From Gammaproteobacteria bacterium (GTDB lineage Bacteria; Pseudomonadota; Gammaproteobacteria; Pseudomonadales; Azotimanducaceae), in NCBI GenBank assembly GCA_009839405.1, contig VXPR01000584.1, positions 1,189 through 7,967 on the forward strand: a DNA stretch of 6,779 bases, read 5' to 3'. The notes under the pieces are model-generated. The model ran no database searches and was not told the DNA's origin. It saw only the letters and a list, made by a program, of their open reading frames with translations. Position 1 is the stretch's first letter, and the number at the start of each line of letters is the position of its first letter. The translations under genes were made by a program, and so were the position numbers. This document shows, piece by piece, positions 1-5,366 of the stretch.

Positions 1-91
1 CCCGGCCGGGCGGCCCGCCCCCCTGCCGCGGTGCCCCCCCACAACACACCCCCCCGCCCCCCCCCCCCCCCGCCCCCGCCCCCCCCCCGCC
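1..91. other. Low-complexity C-rich contig edge, probably artefact
   Basis: This stretch is almost entirely C and G, with an uninterrupted run of 15 C at 57-71 and 10 C at 79-88. Read on the minus strand it becomes poly-G. The reading frame of the adjacent amidohydrolase is convincing down to position 91 and then turns into glycine runs with no family resemblance. The abrupt change at the window edge suggests an assembly or sequencing artefact, for example no-signal bases called as G at the 3' ends of reads. A true homopolymer is possible but less likely. Confidence 0.65.
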
Positions 92-279
92 AGCGCCAGA
101 AAATGCAAATGGTGGTCGTGCAACCCAGGCAGCAACGCCCCGCCCCGAGCCTCGACCACCTCCTCCCCTTCCGCCGCCACCAAACGCCCAAGCTCAGCCA
201 CCACGCCGCCACGAACGCGAACATCCGCCCGCGTGCCGTCGATTTCTGCGTTGCGCAAAAGAACCATCCCGATCAGCAT
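1..279 (-). CDS. Amidohydrolase family protein, N-terminal fragment (partial)
   Basis: From an ATG at 279 the minus strand reads open to the window edge. Residues 6-45 have the pattern of the small beta-sandwich domain that opens metal-dependent amidohydrolases (VLLRNAEIDGTRADVRVRGG, then short strands). Residues 49-58 read LPGLHDHHLH, the hallmark strand-1 motif whose HxH pair (H56, H58) binds the catalytic metal. The HDHH form resembles the Amidohydro_3 type from memory. The family hydrolyses amide or other C-N bonds in the cytoplasm; the substrate cannot be told. AAGG just upstream supports the 279 start; an ATG at 267 (MVLLRNAEID) is an alternative. About 63 residues are credible; the remainder to position 1 is low-complexity sequence. 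The gene is divergent from the crotonase at 314. Confidence 0.8.
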   Translation of the reverse strand, partial: MLIGMVLLRNAEIDGTRADVRVRGGVVAELGRLVAAEGEEVVEARGGALLPGLHDHHLHFLALAGGGRGRGGGGAGGCVVGGHRGRGAGRPAG

Positions 280-313
280 AAGGCCTTGAAGCGATGGCAA
301 GGGAGCTCATGCC

Positions 314-1330
314 ATGCGCCTTTCCGAACTCGAAGAACGGTTGCAGGACCCGGCGCTGGCCGAGGCACTGTCCCTGTTCGGCGGCTGCCCAAGCCTCATC
401 GTCGAGGTGGACGAGACCGACCTCGGAGGGAGCGCGTCTCGCCCTCCAAACGCGCCGCAAGGCGCGTCAGTCCCGGCAGTTGGGCCCGCCAAATGCCCCG
501 TCATCGGCATCGTGAGCAAGAACGCGCACACCCAAGACCTCCCGGCTTTGCTGGACGTGGCCGTGCCATCCCGCGAAGAAGCCGAACGCGTGGCCGACGC
601 AGTGGCCCAAAGCCCCGTTGCCGCCATGACCCTGGTCGGCCTCACCAGAGTCGGCGAACACCTGACCATCCCAGACCGCCTGATCACAGAATCCCTCGCC
701 TACTCCGCCCTACAGCACGGCGCCGAATTCCAAGGCTGGCTTGCAAGCCGCGAACGCAAGCCCCCTACCTCAGAACCCGAAGACCCACCGATCCTCATCG
801 ACCGCCAAGCGGGCGAACTCCACCTCCTCCTAAACCGCCCCGAAAAGCGCAACGCGTACTCCGCCGCCATGCGCGACGCCCTCTGCGAAGCCCTTTCGCT
901 CGCCACTCAAGACCCCACCATCGAACGCATCGTCCTGGCCGGCAAAGGCCCAAACTTCAGCGCCGGCGGCGACCTAGACGAATTCGGCGAAGCCACCGAC
1001 GCCGGAATCGCCCACGCCGCCCGCACCACCCGCAGCGCAGCCCGCCTCATGCACAGCCTGCGAGACAAAGTCGAAGTCCACCTCCACGGCGCCTGCGTAG
1101 GCGCCGGCATTGAACTGCCCGCTTTCGCAGGCCACCTCCGCGCAACCTCAGACGCCTTCTTCATGCTCCCCGAAGTGCGCTTCGGCCTGATTCCCGGCGC
1201 CGGCGGCACCGCCAGCATCCTCTCCCGCGTAGGCCGCCTGAACCTGAATTACATGGCCCTAACGGGCGACAGAATCGACGCCCGGACTGCTATGGCGTGG
1301 GGCCTGATCGACGCTATCGACGATGCCTGA
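314..1330 (+). CDS. Enoyl-CoA hydratase/isomerase (crotonase) family protein with N-terminal extension
   Basis: A 338-residue protein. Residues 160-338 are a crotonase fold: LNRPEKRNAYSAAM (173-186), the oxyanion-hole segment FSAGGDL (215-221), HGACVGAGIEL (258-268) and LPEVRFGLIPGAGGT (285-299). E267 and E287 are spaced exactly like the two catalytic glutamates of mammalian mitochondrial enoyl-CoA hydratase (E144, E164), so hydratase or isomerase chemistry on an acyl-CoA is plausible. The second oxyanion glycine (G141 there) aligns with A264. The chain ends just after AWGLIDAIDD, so the C-terminal helices of classical crotonases (roughly 60 residues) are absent. Residues 1-155 are an extension I do not recognise. 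The start is set by GGGAG at 301-305, eight bases upstream. Substrate unknown; the neighbouring amidohydrolase hints at a small catabolic pair. Confidence 0.9.
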   Translation: MRLSELEERLQDPALAEALSLFGGCPSLIVEVDETDLGGSASRPPNAPQGASVPAVGPAKCPVIGIVSKNAHTQDLPALLDVAVPSREEAERVADAVAQSPVAAMTLVGLTRVGEHLTIPDRLITESLAYSALQHGAEFQGWLASRERKPPTSEPEDPPILIDRQAGELHLLLNRPEKRNAYSAAMRDALCEALSLATQDPTIERIVLAGKGPNFSAGGDLDEFGEATDAGIAHAARTTRSAARLMHSLRDKVEVHLHGACVGAGIELPAFAGHLRATSDAFFMLPEVRFGLIPGAGGTASILSRVGRLNLNYMALTGDRIDARTAMAWGLIDAIDDA

Positions 1331-1351
1331 AACGGTGGGTCAGGCGGCCCC

Positions 1352-1404
1352 CAGCAGGTGCGCCGGATTGGCAAAGATGAGGTATGATTTCTTCACACCT
1401 GCTG
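1352..1404 (+). promoter_or_regulatory. Candidate promoter/operator of the RHH-PIN module
   Basis: A perfect 9-base inverted repeat, CAGCAGGTG at 1352-1360 and CACCTGCTG at 1396-1404, flanks a -10-like TATGAT at 1383-1388. It ends 13 bases before the antitoxin start. Corresponding points of the arms are 44 bases apart, about four helical turns. RHH antitoxins usually repress their own operons through short repeats near the promoter, so this is a reasonable operator by position. No good -35 is visible at the usual spacing, and the 35-base loop makes a terminator unlikely. Confidence 0.4.
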
Positions 1405-1417
1405 AGAGCATCCGAAC

Positions 1418-1654
1418 ATGCCGAGCGCCGTGAAGAAGACGATTTCGTTGCCTCCCGATTTGGCGCGCGCCGCAGAGCAAATAGCGCAAGCGGAAGGCAA
1501 GACGCTGAGCGGGGTGGTTCAGGATGCGCTGCGGCACGCACGCGCGGTCCGTTTGCGGACGGAACTGGTCGCCTTGCAGGGATACTGGACTCAAAAGGCG
1601 AAGGAGCGAGGGGTCCTGACAGAGGAAGACCTAGACCGATATCTTCAAGCGTGA
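1418..1654 (+). CDS. Ribbon-helix-helix (CopG/VapB-like) antitoxin
   Basis: A 78-residue protein. Residues 5-42 have the RHH pattern: a short strand (VKKTISLP), helix A (PDLARAAEQIAQAEG), the turn KTLSG and helix B (VVQDALRHAR). This would dimerise and bind DNA. The acidic C-terminal tail, with EEDLDRYL at 69-76, is the usual toxin-binding part. It precedes a PIN-domain gene and overlaps it by four bases (GTGA, 1651-1654), so the two are translationally coupled. The ribosome binding site is weak (GAGAG near 1404-1408). Together they form a type II toxin-antitoxin module; the antitoxin should neutralise the nuclease and repress the operon. Confidence 0.85.
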   Translation: MPSAVKKTISLPPDLARAAEQIAQAEGKTLSGVVQDALRHARAVRLRTELVALQGYWTQKAKERGVLTEEDLDRYLQA

Positions 1655-2043
1655 AGGTGGTGTTCGATACCAACGTCCTTGTGTCGGCGCTCACGCTGCC
1701 AGGTGGGCGAGGCGACGCTGCGCTGCGGAAGATCGTTGACGGAGAGGACTTACTTGCGCTATCGAAGCCTATTCTCGACGAGCTTCTCGGCACCCTCGGG
1801 CGCAAGTTCGCCCACGACCGCGAGGCCCTCGCGCGGGTGGCGGTGTTTCTCTCGGAACTAGGTGAGTTCGTCGAACCAACGGTGACACTTGCCGTGTTGG
1901 CTGACGAACCCGACAACCGAGTCCTCGAGTGTGCGGTTGCTGCCAGCGCACAGGTCATCGTTACGGGAGACAAGGCGATGCTTTCGGAGGGCGAACACGA
2001 TGGCATCCGTATCATCTCAATCCGGGAGTATTTGGAACGCTAG
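1651..2043 (+). CDS. PIN-domain toxin (COG1569-like), type II TA ribonuclease
   Basis: A 130-residue protein starting at a GTG that overlaps the antitoxin stop. The same frame is open back to 1384, but that extension has no family resemblance and lies over the antitoxin. PIN hallmarks are present: VVFDTNVLVSAL (3-14) with D6; E44 in the helix ILDELL; DEPDNRVLECA (85-95), the form I associate with COG1569 toxins; and VTGDKAML (104-111) with D107. These acidic residues bind Mg2+ or Mn2+ for RNA cleavage. The length is normal and no catalytic residue is missing. It is held inactive by the RHH partner encoded just upstream. No Shine-Dalgarno precedes the GTG, which fits translational coupling. 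The RNA target cannot be read from the sequence. Confidence 0.87.
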   Translation: MKVVFDTNVLVSALTLPGGRGDAALRKIVDGEDLLALSKPILDELLGTLGRKFAHDREALARVAVFLSELGEFVEPTVTLAVLADEPDNRVLECAVAASAQVIVTGDKAMLSEGEHDGIRIISIREYLER

Positions 2044-2220
2044 ATGCGGGTTCAGGGAGCGCGTTTACCGACCGGAATCCAGTAACTGTCGCCGCGGCAA
2101 AGTACATGGGCGTGGGCATTGCGCCACCATGAGACATTGTCCATTGGGTGCGCGGGATGAAGTGCTTTTGTCGGGAAGCGCGATTCCTTTTAGACGCCAT
2201 GTGCGAAGGGACTTAAGTGA

Positions 2221-2586
2221 ATGATTGTGAAGGAAAGTCTCGCAACAGGGTTTGCGGCGTTCCAGGAGACCTGGTCACCAAGGGTCGCCGGCGACATCAA
2301 CGACATGCAAATCAAGCTGGCCAAGCTCGAAGGTGCGTTCGTGTGGCACAGTCACGATGAGGAGGATGAGTTGTTCCTAGTCGTCTCGGGCCGTCTACGG
2401 ATGGAGTTCCGCGGCCAAGAGGCCCAGGTGCTAGAACCCGGAGAGTTCATCATCGTCCCGCACGGTACGGAGCACAGGCCCGTCGCTGAAGAGCCGTGCG
2501 AGGTCGTGCTACTCGAGCCGAAGAGCACGCTCAACACCGGCAATATCGTCAATGAAAGGACTGTCAAGCGCTTGAAGCGACTGTAG
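2221..2586 (+). CDS. Single-domain cupin protein
   Basis: A 121-residue one-domain cupin. Motif 1 is exact: G38, H43, H45, E50 and G57 with canonical spacing. Motif 2 is G74, P80, G82 and H85 (GEFIIVPHGTEH). H43, H45, E50 and H85 should bind one metal ion. The tail STLNTGNIVNERT (102-114) and the region around DEEDELFLVVSGRLRMEF match a common small family of stand-alone bacterial cupins known to me only as cupin domain-containing proteins. AAGGGA at 2206-2211, nine bases upstream, supports the start. It stands alone: 177 bases follow the PIN toxin and the next gene converges from the other strand. The biochemical role is unknown; sugar isomerase, dioxygenase or binding functions all occur in the fold. 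Confidence 0.85.
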   Translation: MIVKESLATGFAAFQETWSPRVAGDINDMQIKLAKLEGAFVWHSHDEEDELFLVVSGRLRMEFRGQEAQVLEPGEFIIVPHGTEHRPVAEEPCEVVLLEPKSTLNTGNIVNERTVKRLKRL

Positions 2587-2683
2587 GGATGGGCACGCCG
2601 ATGAGGAGGGTGCGGGACAGCCATGACATCGCCCAAACCGCGAAGGCGAACTCAGGATTGCCGGCGTTGTAGATGCCTGCCGC

Positions 2684-3121
2684 CTATTCCCCCACAACGG
2701 CCACCGGGTTCCGCCACCTCAGCCCCGAGAAACGGCCGAAGTCGGTGTCGTTGGACTGCAGCTCGGCCTGATGTTCGATTGCCAATGCCGCCAAGTGCGC
2801 GTCCGTGACCAGATTGGACCCAACAGGCCCTGCAAGCAGGCTTCCGAGAATGTCCAAGTGGCGCGGACCTGGAAGCACAATGCTGACGTTCGGCACGCCA
2901 AGCCACGCCCTGCAATGCCCTACCGCTTCGTCAAGCGGCATCGGGCGCGCCAAGACTCGACGATTGGACATGATTCGCACGAAGCCCAGCATGGCCACCC
3001 ATGCCAAGCCAACCGGTTCAACCTCTGACAGCCTCGTCTCCCACCATGTCTTGGCGACGGCATGGAACGGTGCGTCTTCGTTGTACGCGTAGACCAGCAG
3101 ATTAACGTCCGGGATCAGCAT
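2684..3121 (-). CDS. vapC: VapC-family PIN-domain toxin (Mtu_PIN type)
   Basis: A 145-residue PIN protein. MLIPDVNLLVYAYNEDAPFH opens it with catalytic D5; TDAHLAALAIEH (106-117) carries D107; and NDTDFGRFSGLRWRNP (124-139) supplies D125/D127. This matches the subfamily often named toxin-antitoxin system PIN domain toxin (TIGR00028). Residues 41-50 read WVAMLGFVRI, with glycine where many VapC proteins have a catalytic Glu; from memory this subfamily commonly lacks Glu here. The start at 3121 has a strong AGGAG five bases upstream. An in-frame start at 3175 would add 18 residues before the conserved N-terminus and is less likely. It overlaps the antitoxin by 20 bases. Expected activity is cleavage of a tRNA or rRNA when the antitoxin is degraded. 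It is only distantly related to the PIN toxin at 1651. Confidence 0.88.
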   Translation of the reverse strand: MLIPDVNLLVYAYNEDAPFHAVAKTWWETRLSEVEPVGLAWVAMLGFVRIMSNRRVLARPMPLDEAVGHCRAWLGVPNVSIVLPGPRHLDILGSLLAGPVGSNLVTDAHLAALAIEHQAELQSNDTDFGRFSGLRWRNPVAVVGE

Positions 3122-3392
3122 CGGGACTCCTGCCGTGCGAACGTTCCAGGAATCCGTCCACCGACAACTCGTCAACGAGCTGGTTGAGTTTCAGCGGATC
3201 AACGCCCGGCAAGAACCCCCTGGGCGCGGACGGCACGCGAAACCGCTCCTGGGCATGCGCGGGCTTTTCGCCGGTCGACAGTCCGCGACGGATGGCCTCG
3301 TTGACGATGGCCTTGAACGGCCTGCCACTTCGCCGCGCTGACAGCTTAAGTGCCGCCGCGAGATCGTCGTCGATAGTTAGCGTCGTTCGCAT
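3102..3392 (-). CDS. vapB: VapB-family RHH antitoxin
   Basis: A 96-residue protein. MRTTLTIDDDLAAALK is a classic start for VapB antitoxins; residues 1-40 form the RHH DNA-binding domain (strand RTTLTI, helix DDLAAALKLSARRSG, helix FKAIVNEAIRRGL). Residues 50-82 are a linker and hydrophobic tail (PRGFLPGVD, then LNQLVDELSVDGFL), the usual toxin-wrapping segment. An in-frame GTG at 3410 would add six residues, but the family start is the ATG at 3392. The gene overlaps vapC by 20 bases. Repeated GCATC/GATGC half-sites lie directly upstream (3394-3422). It begins 36 bases after the stop of an unknown gene on the same strand, so read-through transcription from that pair is possible. Confidence 0.87.
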   Translation of the reverse strand: MRTTLTIDDDLAAALKLSARRSGRPFKAIVNEAIRRGLSTGEKPAHAQERFRVPSAPRGFLPGVDPLKLNQLVDELSVDGFLERSHGRSPDADPGR

Positions 3393-3393
3393 A

Positions 3394-3422
3394 GCATCTT
3401 GATGCCTCACTGGCCTTGCATC
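3394..3422 (-). promoter_or_regulatory. Candidate VapB operator: repeated GCATC/GATGC half-sites
   Basis: Immediately upstream of the vapB ATG is the palindrome GCATCTTGATGC (3394-3405) and a further GCATC at 3418-3422, giving three half-sites in 29 bases. RHH antitoxins bind short half-sites of this size. A CATACT at 3428-3423 on the minus strand is a weak -10 candidate. The site could overlap both the promoter and the ribosome binding region. Chance occurrence of five-base repeats cannot be excluded. Confidence 0.35.
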
Positions 3423-3428
3423 AGTATG

Positions 3429-3881
3429 TCACGCGAGTCGCTCGAAGCAACTCCCGATGACAGCCAACGCCTTCAAGTCCGTGCGCTTAGCTGCTAACGG
3501 ATGCGTCCCCCACCTGCTCGCGGCGGCGAGAGCCACGGCGTGGTCCTTTGCAGTGAAGCGTCCCGTGGGATGGAGGACGATGTCGGCGTGGTAGGGATTG
3601 TCTTCGGTGGGCGTTGCCTGCACGAGACGCTCTCCCGCAAGTTCAGCATCTTCGACTGCAACTACGAGCCATCCGTGGTGAACCACAGGCCTGCCTGCAC
3701 CAGTGGTGCGAGTTTCGGCGCTTCGGCGGCCTCGGTCGCTTCGTTCCTCTGACGACACCTCGTCGAAACGGTCCACCGATATCTCTGTTGGGTGCTTGGT
3801 TTCTTCAAAGGCGCTTGCGACCCTGCGGTGGCCAACGTTGCCGCCGCGCGCAAGCCCTCGCTTGACGACCGGTGAACACAC
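3429..3881 (-). CDS. Unknown protein, second gene of a two-gene cassette; apparent frameshift at its 5' end
   Basis: This reading frame (150 codons if counted from a GTG at 3881) holds the main body of a protein I do not recognise by name. ASAFEETKHPTEISVDRF (residues 22-39) and NPYHADIVLHPTGRFT (95-110) resemble a common small family of hypothetical proteins that follow a partner gene like the one at 3927-4379. No catalytic motif, signal peptide or membrane segment is visible. The natural start seems not to be the GTG: a better one (ATG 3918, with AGAGG) sits 8 bases after the upstream stop, in the frame offset by one base, and reads into a stop at 3805. A one-base insertion (or equivalent), a sequencing error, or +1 frameshifting would join the two. 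The N-terminal residues before about 18 in this frame are therefore doubtful. Confidence 0.65.
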   Translation of the reverse strand: MCSPVVKRGLARGGNVGHRRVASAFEETKHPTEISVDRFDEVSSEERSDRGRRSAETRTTGAGRPVVHHGWLVVAVEDAELAGERLVQATPTEDNPYHADIVLHPTGRFTAKDHAVALAAASRWGTHPLAAKRTDLKALAVIGSCFERLA

Positions 3882-3918
3882 TGCGCCACAGGCCTTCTGC
3901 CTGGTCGAAGTCTCCCAT
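3805..3918 (-). pseudogene. 5' fragment of the frameshifted second cassette gene
   Basis: An ATG at 3918 preceded by AGAGG (six-base spacing) starts 8 bases after the stop of the upstream gene, an ideal operon arrangement. It encodes MGDFDQAEGLWRSVFTG and then basic low-quality sequence to a TGA at 3807-3805. The segment EGLWRSVF looks like the N-terminus of the family whose body continues in the other frame from about 3830 downwards. Both frames are open throughout 3917-3808, so the shift cannot be placed more finely than roughly 3830-3874. Confidence 0.5.
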
Positions 3919-3926
3919 GAACGCCT

Positions 3927-4379
3927 CTAGGCGGACAGAGCTTGAAGCGCTTCGCGCATGAAGCTGTCGGGGAGATCAGCGGCATCTGAATACACGGCCT
4001 TGCGCATTCGTCCCGGCGAAATGAGCAGACAGACCACGGTCCCGTTGGGGTCGCATTCGACTGTGACCGCGAATCCCTTTCTGGAGCTTGGAGCCGTGAG
4101 CGTGATGCCTCCGGATTCCTCTGGGAAGGCGTCGTAGCGACCAGGGAGGATTCCATGCAGTTTCGGTACGAGCGATTTCGCGAGAGCCATGGAGCCGGGA
4201 GTCAGCTCAACGGTCCCGTCCTCAAGCGCTTCTCGGCGCGCTGCGTCAATGTCGTCGAGGGAATCCTTGAGGGTTGACGCTTGAATGGGAGAGCGCTTGC
4301 CTGCCGACAAGGCACGCACCGAGCGACCGGCTCCGGCCGGTGCCTTGGTTGCTGGCTGCACCTTGGAACGACGTTTCAT
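3927..4379 (-). CDS. Unknown protein, first gene of a two-gene cassette
   Basis: A 150-residue protein. Residues 1-32 are basic and Ala/Ser/Pro-rich, probably disordered. Residues 35-72 look helical (LKDSLDDIDAARREALED, then a SMALAKSLVPKL segment). Residues 79-130 alternate like a small beta-rich domain: LPGRYDAFPEESGGITLTAP, VTVECDPNGTVVCLLISP. The FPEESGGI/VTVECDPNG pattern resembles the first member of a widespread pair of small hypothetical genes, from memory. No catalytic residues, signal peptide or transmembrane helix are seen, so it should be cytoplasmic. Its stop is 8 bases before the ATG of the second gene. The start at 4379 has a GGGAAG a few bases upstream. Function unknown; context (pair followed by vapBC) suggests accessory or defence-like DNA but does not prove it. 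Confidence 0.72.
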   Translation of the reverse strand: MKRRSKVQPATKAPAGAGRSVRALSAGKRSPIQASTLKDSLDDIDAARREALEDGTVELTPGSMALAKSLVPKLHGILPGRYDAFPEESGGITLTAPSSRKGFAVTVECDPNGTVVCLLISPGRMRKAVYSDAADLPDSFMREALQALSA

Positions 4380-4575
4380 AGGGCTTCCCGCCTATCCAAC
4401 GGAACCGTAGCACATGCGCTGGGCAAGCTAAACGGTTGACGCTTGCTTTCCTTTGGAGCGGGCGCACCCGTGGGCTGCACCGCAACCAATCGTCGTATTC
4501 TTGGCGCCTGTTGCCCGTCTGCCCTTGTGTGGAGCGCGCCGACAGACTGCCGGCAGATGGTGTGGAGGGCCGAGC
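4380..4575. other. Divergent intergenic region (promoters expected)
   Basis: These 196 bases separate the unknown pair (minus strand) from the exported protein (plus strand), so they should carry both promoters. A TTGACG at 4436-4441 is -35-like on the plus strand, but no acceptable -10 follows at 16-18 bases. A six-base inverted repeat (AACCGT, then ACGGTT near 4433-4438) is too short to interpret. I see no coding signal; long open frames across it have no family resemblance. Confidence 0.35.
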
Positions 4576-5217
4576 ATGAAGCGCATCCTTCTCGTGGTTC
4601 TTGGCATCGTCATTGCGGTGCCGGTTGTGTTTGCGTTGGTGCTGTTGTTCTACCCGCGGCCCGAGAACCTGACTCCGGCGCATGTTTATGCGGGCGACGC
4701 GCACGCAATCGACTATTGCGATTTGCCGGTGCTTGATGGCAGTGGGTTGATGGCGGACGACATCCCGCAAGGACACACGCCGAACTGCGCCTACGAGAAG
4801 TTCCCCATGCCGATTTTGGCGGGGTGTACCGAGCCGCTGCCGGAAGGGGCGACAGACATGCGGGGGTTGTGGATGGCCAAGGAAGGGCGTGGGGGGCGTG
4901 CCGGTCATCTGGAGCGGATTGAGCAGTGCGGGAATCGCTTCGTGGTCACCTCTTCGGGGTTGGTCCATGACGTGACAACCGATGGCAGGCTAGCCGGTGC
5001 CTCCAACGACGTGACTCGATTGCGAATTGGCTCTACGACCCTGTGCCTTCGCTCGTCAGCTACTACCGAGTGGGTTGATGGTCGCTTGCAGTTCTATGCG
5101 CTGGGCCTCGTGCCGGTGGTGACTCGGTACATGGAGGGCGGGGAATACAAGTGGGATTATCCGCGCTATGGCACCACCGTTATGGAAAGGATCTGCAAGT
5201 TGCCCGAGGGCGTGTGA
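4576..5217 (+). CDS. Exported or membrane-anchored cysteine-rich protein of unknown function
   Basis: A 213-residue protein. Two basic residues (K2, R3) and a hydrophobic stretch at 4-25 form an N-terminal signal anchor or uncleaved signal peptide; there is no lipobox cysteine and no clear cleavage site. The rest is soluble and should lie outside the cytoplasmic membrane. It contains six cysteines (48, 71, 84, 118, 157, 207), an even number that would allow three disulfides. HLERIEQCGNRFVVTSSGLV (111-130) then HDV has the look of a conserved beta-hairpin motif I have seen in hypothetical proteins but cannot name. GGAGGG at 4564-4569 fixes the start; the frame stays open upstream to 4453 without a ribosome site or family resemblance. 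A REP-like doublet follows 6 bases after the stop. Confidence 0.8.
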   Translation: MKRILLVVLGIVIAVPVVFALVLLFYPRPENLTPAHVYAGDAHAIDYCDLPVLDGSGLMADDIPQGHTPNCAYEKFPMPILAGCTEPLPEGATDMRGLWMAKEGRGGRAGHLERIEQCGNRFVVTSSGLVHDVTTDGRLAGASNDVTRLRIGSTTLCLRSSATTEWVDGRLQFYALGLVPVVTRYMEGGEYKWDYPRYGTTVMERICKLPEGV

Positions 5218-5223
5218 GCGGCC

Positions 5224-5338
5224 GTAGGGGACGGGCTTGTCCCGCCGCAGGTCCATCGGTCGCTTGCGGGTGAAGCAGTTGCGCAGCAACTGACGTGCCC
5301 GTCATGGCGCGCCGGGACGGGACAAGCCCGTCCCCTAC
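5224..5338. repeat. REP-like palindromic doublet (BIME/REPIN-like), copy 1
   Basis: Two perfect 21-base inverted arms, 5224-5244 and 5318-5338, start from the outside with GTAGGGGACGGGCTTGT. Each arm can fold alone: CGGG-CTTGT-CCCG. The interior has further hairpins: CCGCA (5245-5249) with TGCGG (5265-5269), and GTTGC-GCA-GCAAC at 5278-5290. A GTAG foot followed by a short palindrome, in inverted pairs, is the layout of REP elements mobilised by RAYT (TnpA_REP) transposases. It sits between convergent genes (stops at 5217 and 5367) and could also act as a bidirectional terminator, although no T-run is present. No RAYT gene lies in the window. Confidence 0.8.
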
Positions 5339-5366
5339 AGTAACAATGTCCCTTGCCCAGGGCGCG

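Noticed and set aside
31..1113. A 360-codon plus-strand open frame rich in Pro and Arg
   Set aside because: It runs through the low-complexity edge and then overlaps the crotonase in another frame; its composition is that of a GC-rich shadow frame without any domain.
1314..2015. A 233-codon minus-strand open frame opposite the RHH-PIN module
   Set aside because: Ser/Arg-rich antisense shadow of two clearly recognised genes.
1651..2043. Starting the PIN toxin at the upstream in-frame ATG at 1384
   Set aside because: That would add 89 residues without PIN resemblance, covering the antitoxin and its putative promoter; the GTG overlapping the antitoxin stop gives the normal family length.
2168..2196. 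TTGTCG and TAGACG 17 bases apart before the cupin gene, as a promoter
   Set aside because: Each hexamer matches the consensus poorly (4 and 3 of 6), which is expected by chance in a region this long.
2569..2683. In-frame open stretch of about 39 codons directly after the vapC stop on the minus strand
   Set aside because: vapC is already full length for its family at the TAG, so a read-through extension or a degraded C-terminus is not supported; short open runs are expected in GC-rich DNA.
4246..4968. A 240-codon minus-strand open frame across the divergent region
   Set aside because: It overlaps two better supported genes on both sides, lacks family resemblance and its sequence is His/Arg/Pro-rich as in shadow frames.
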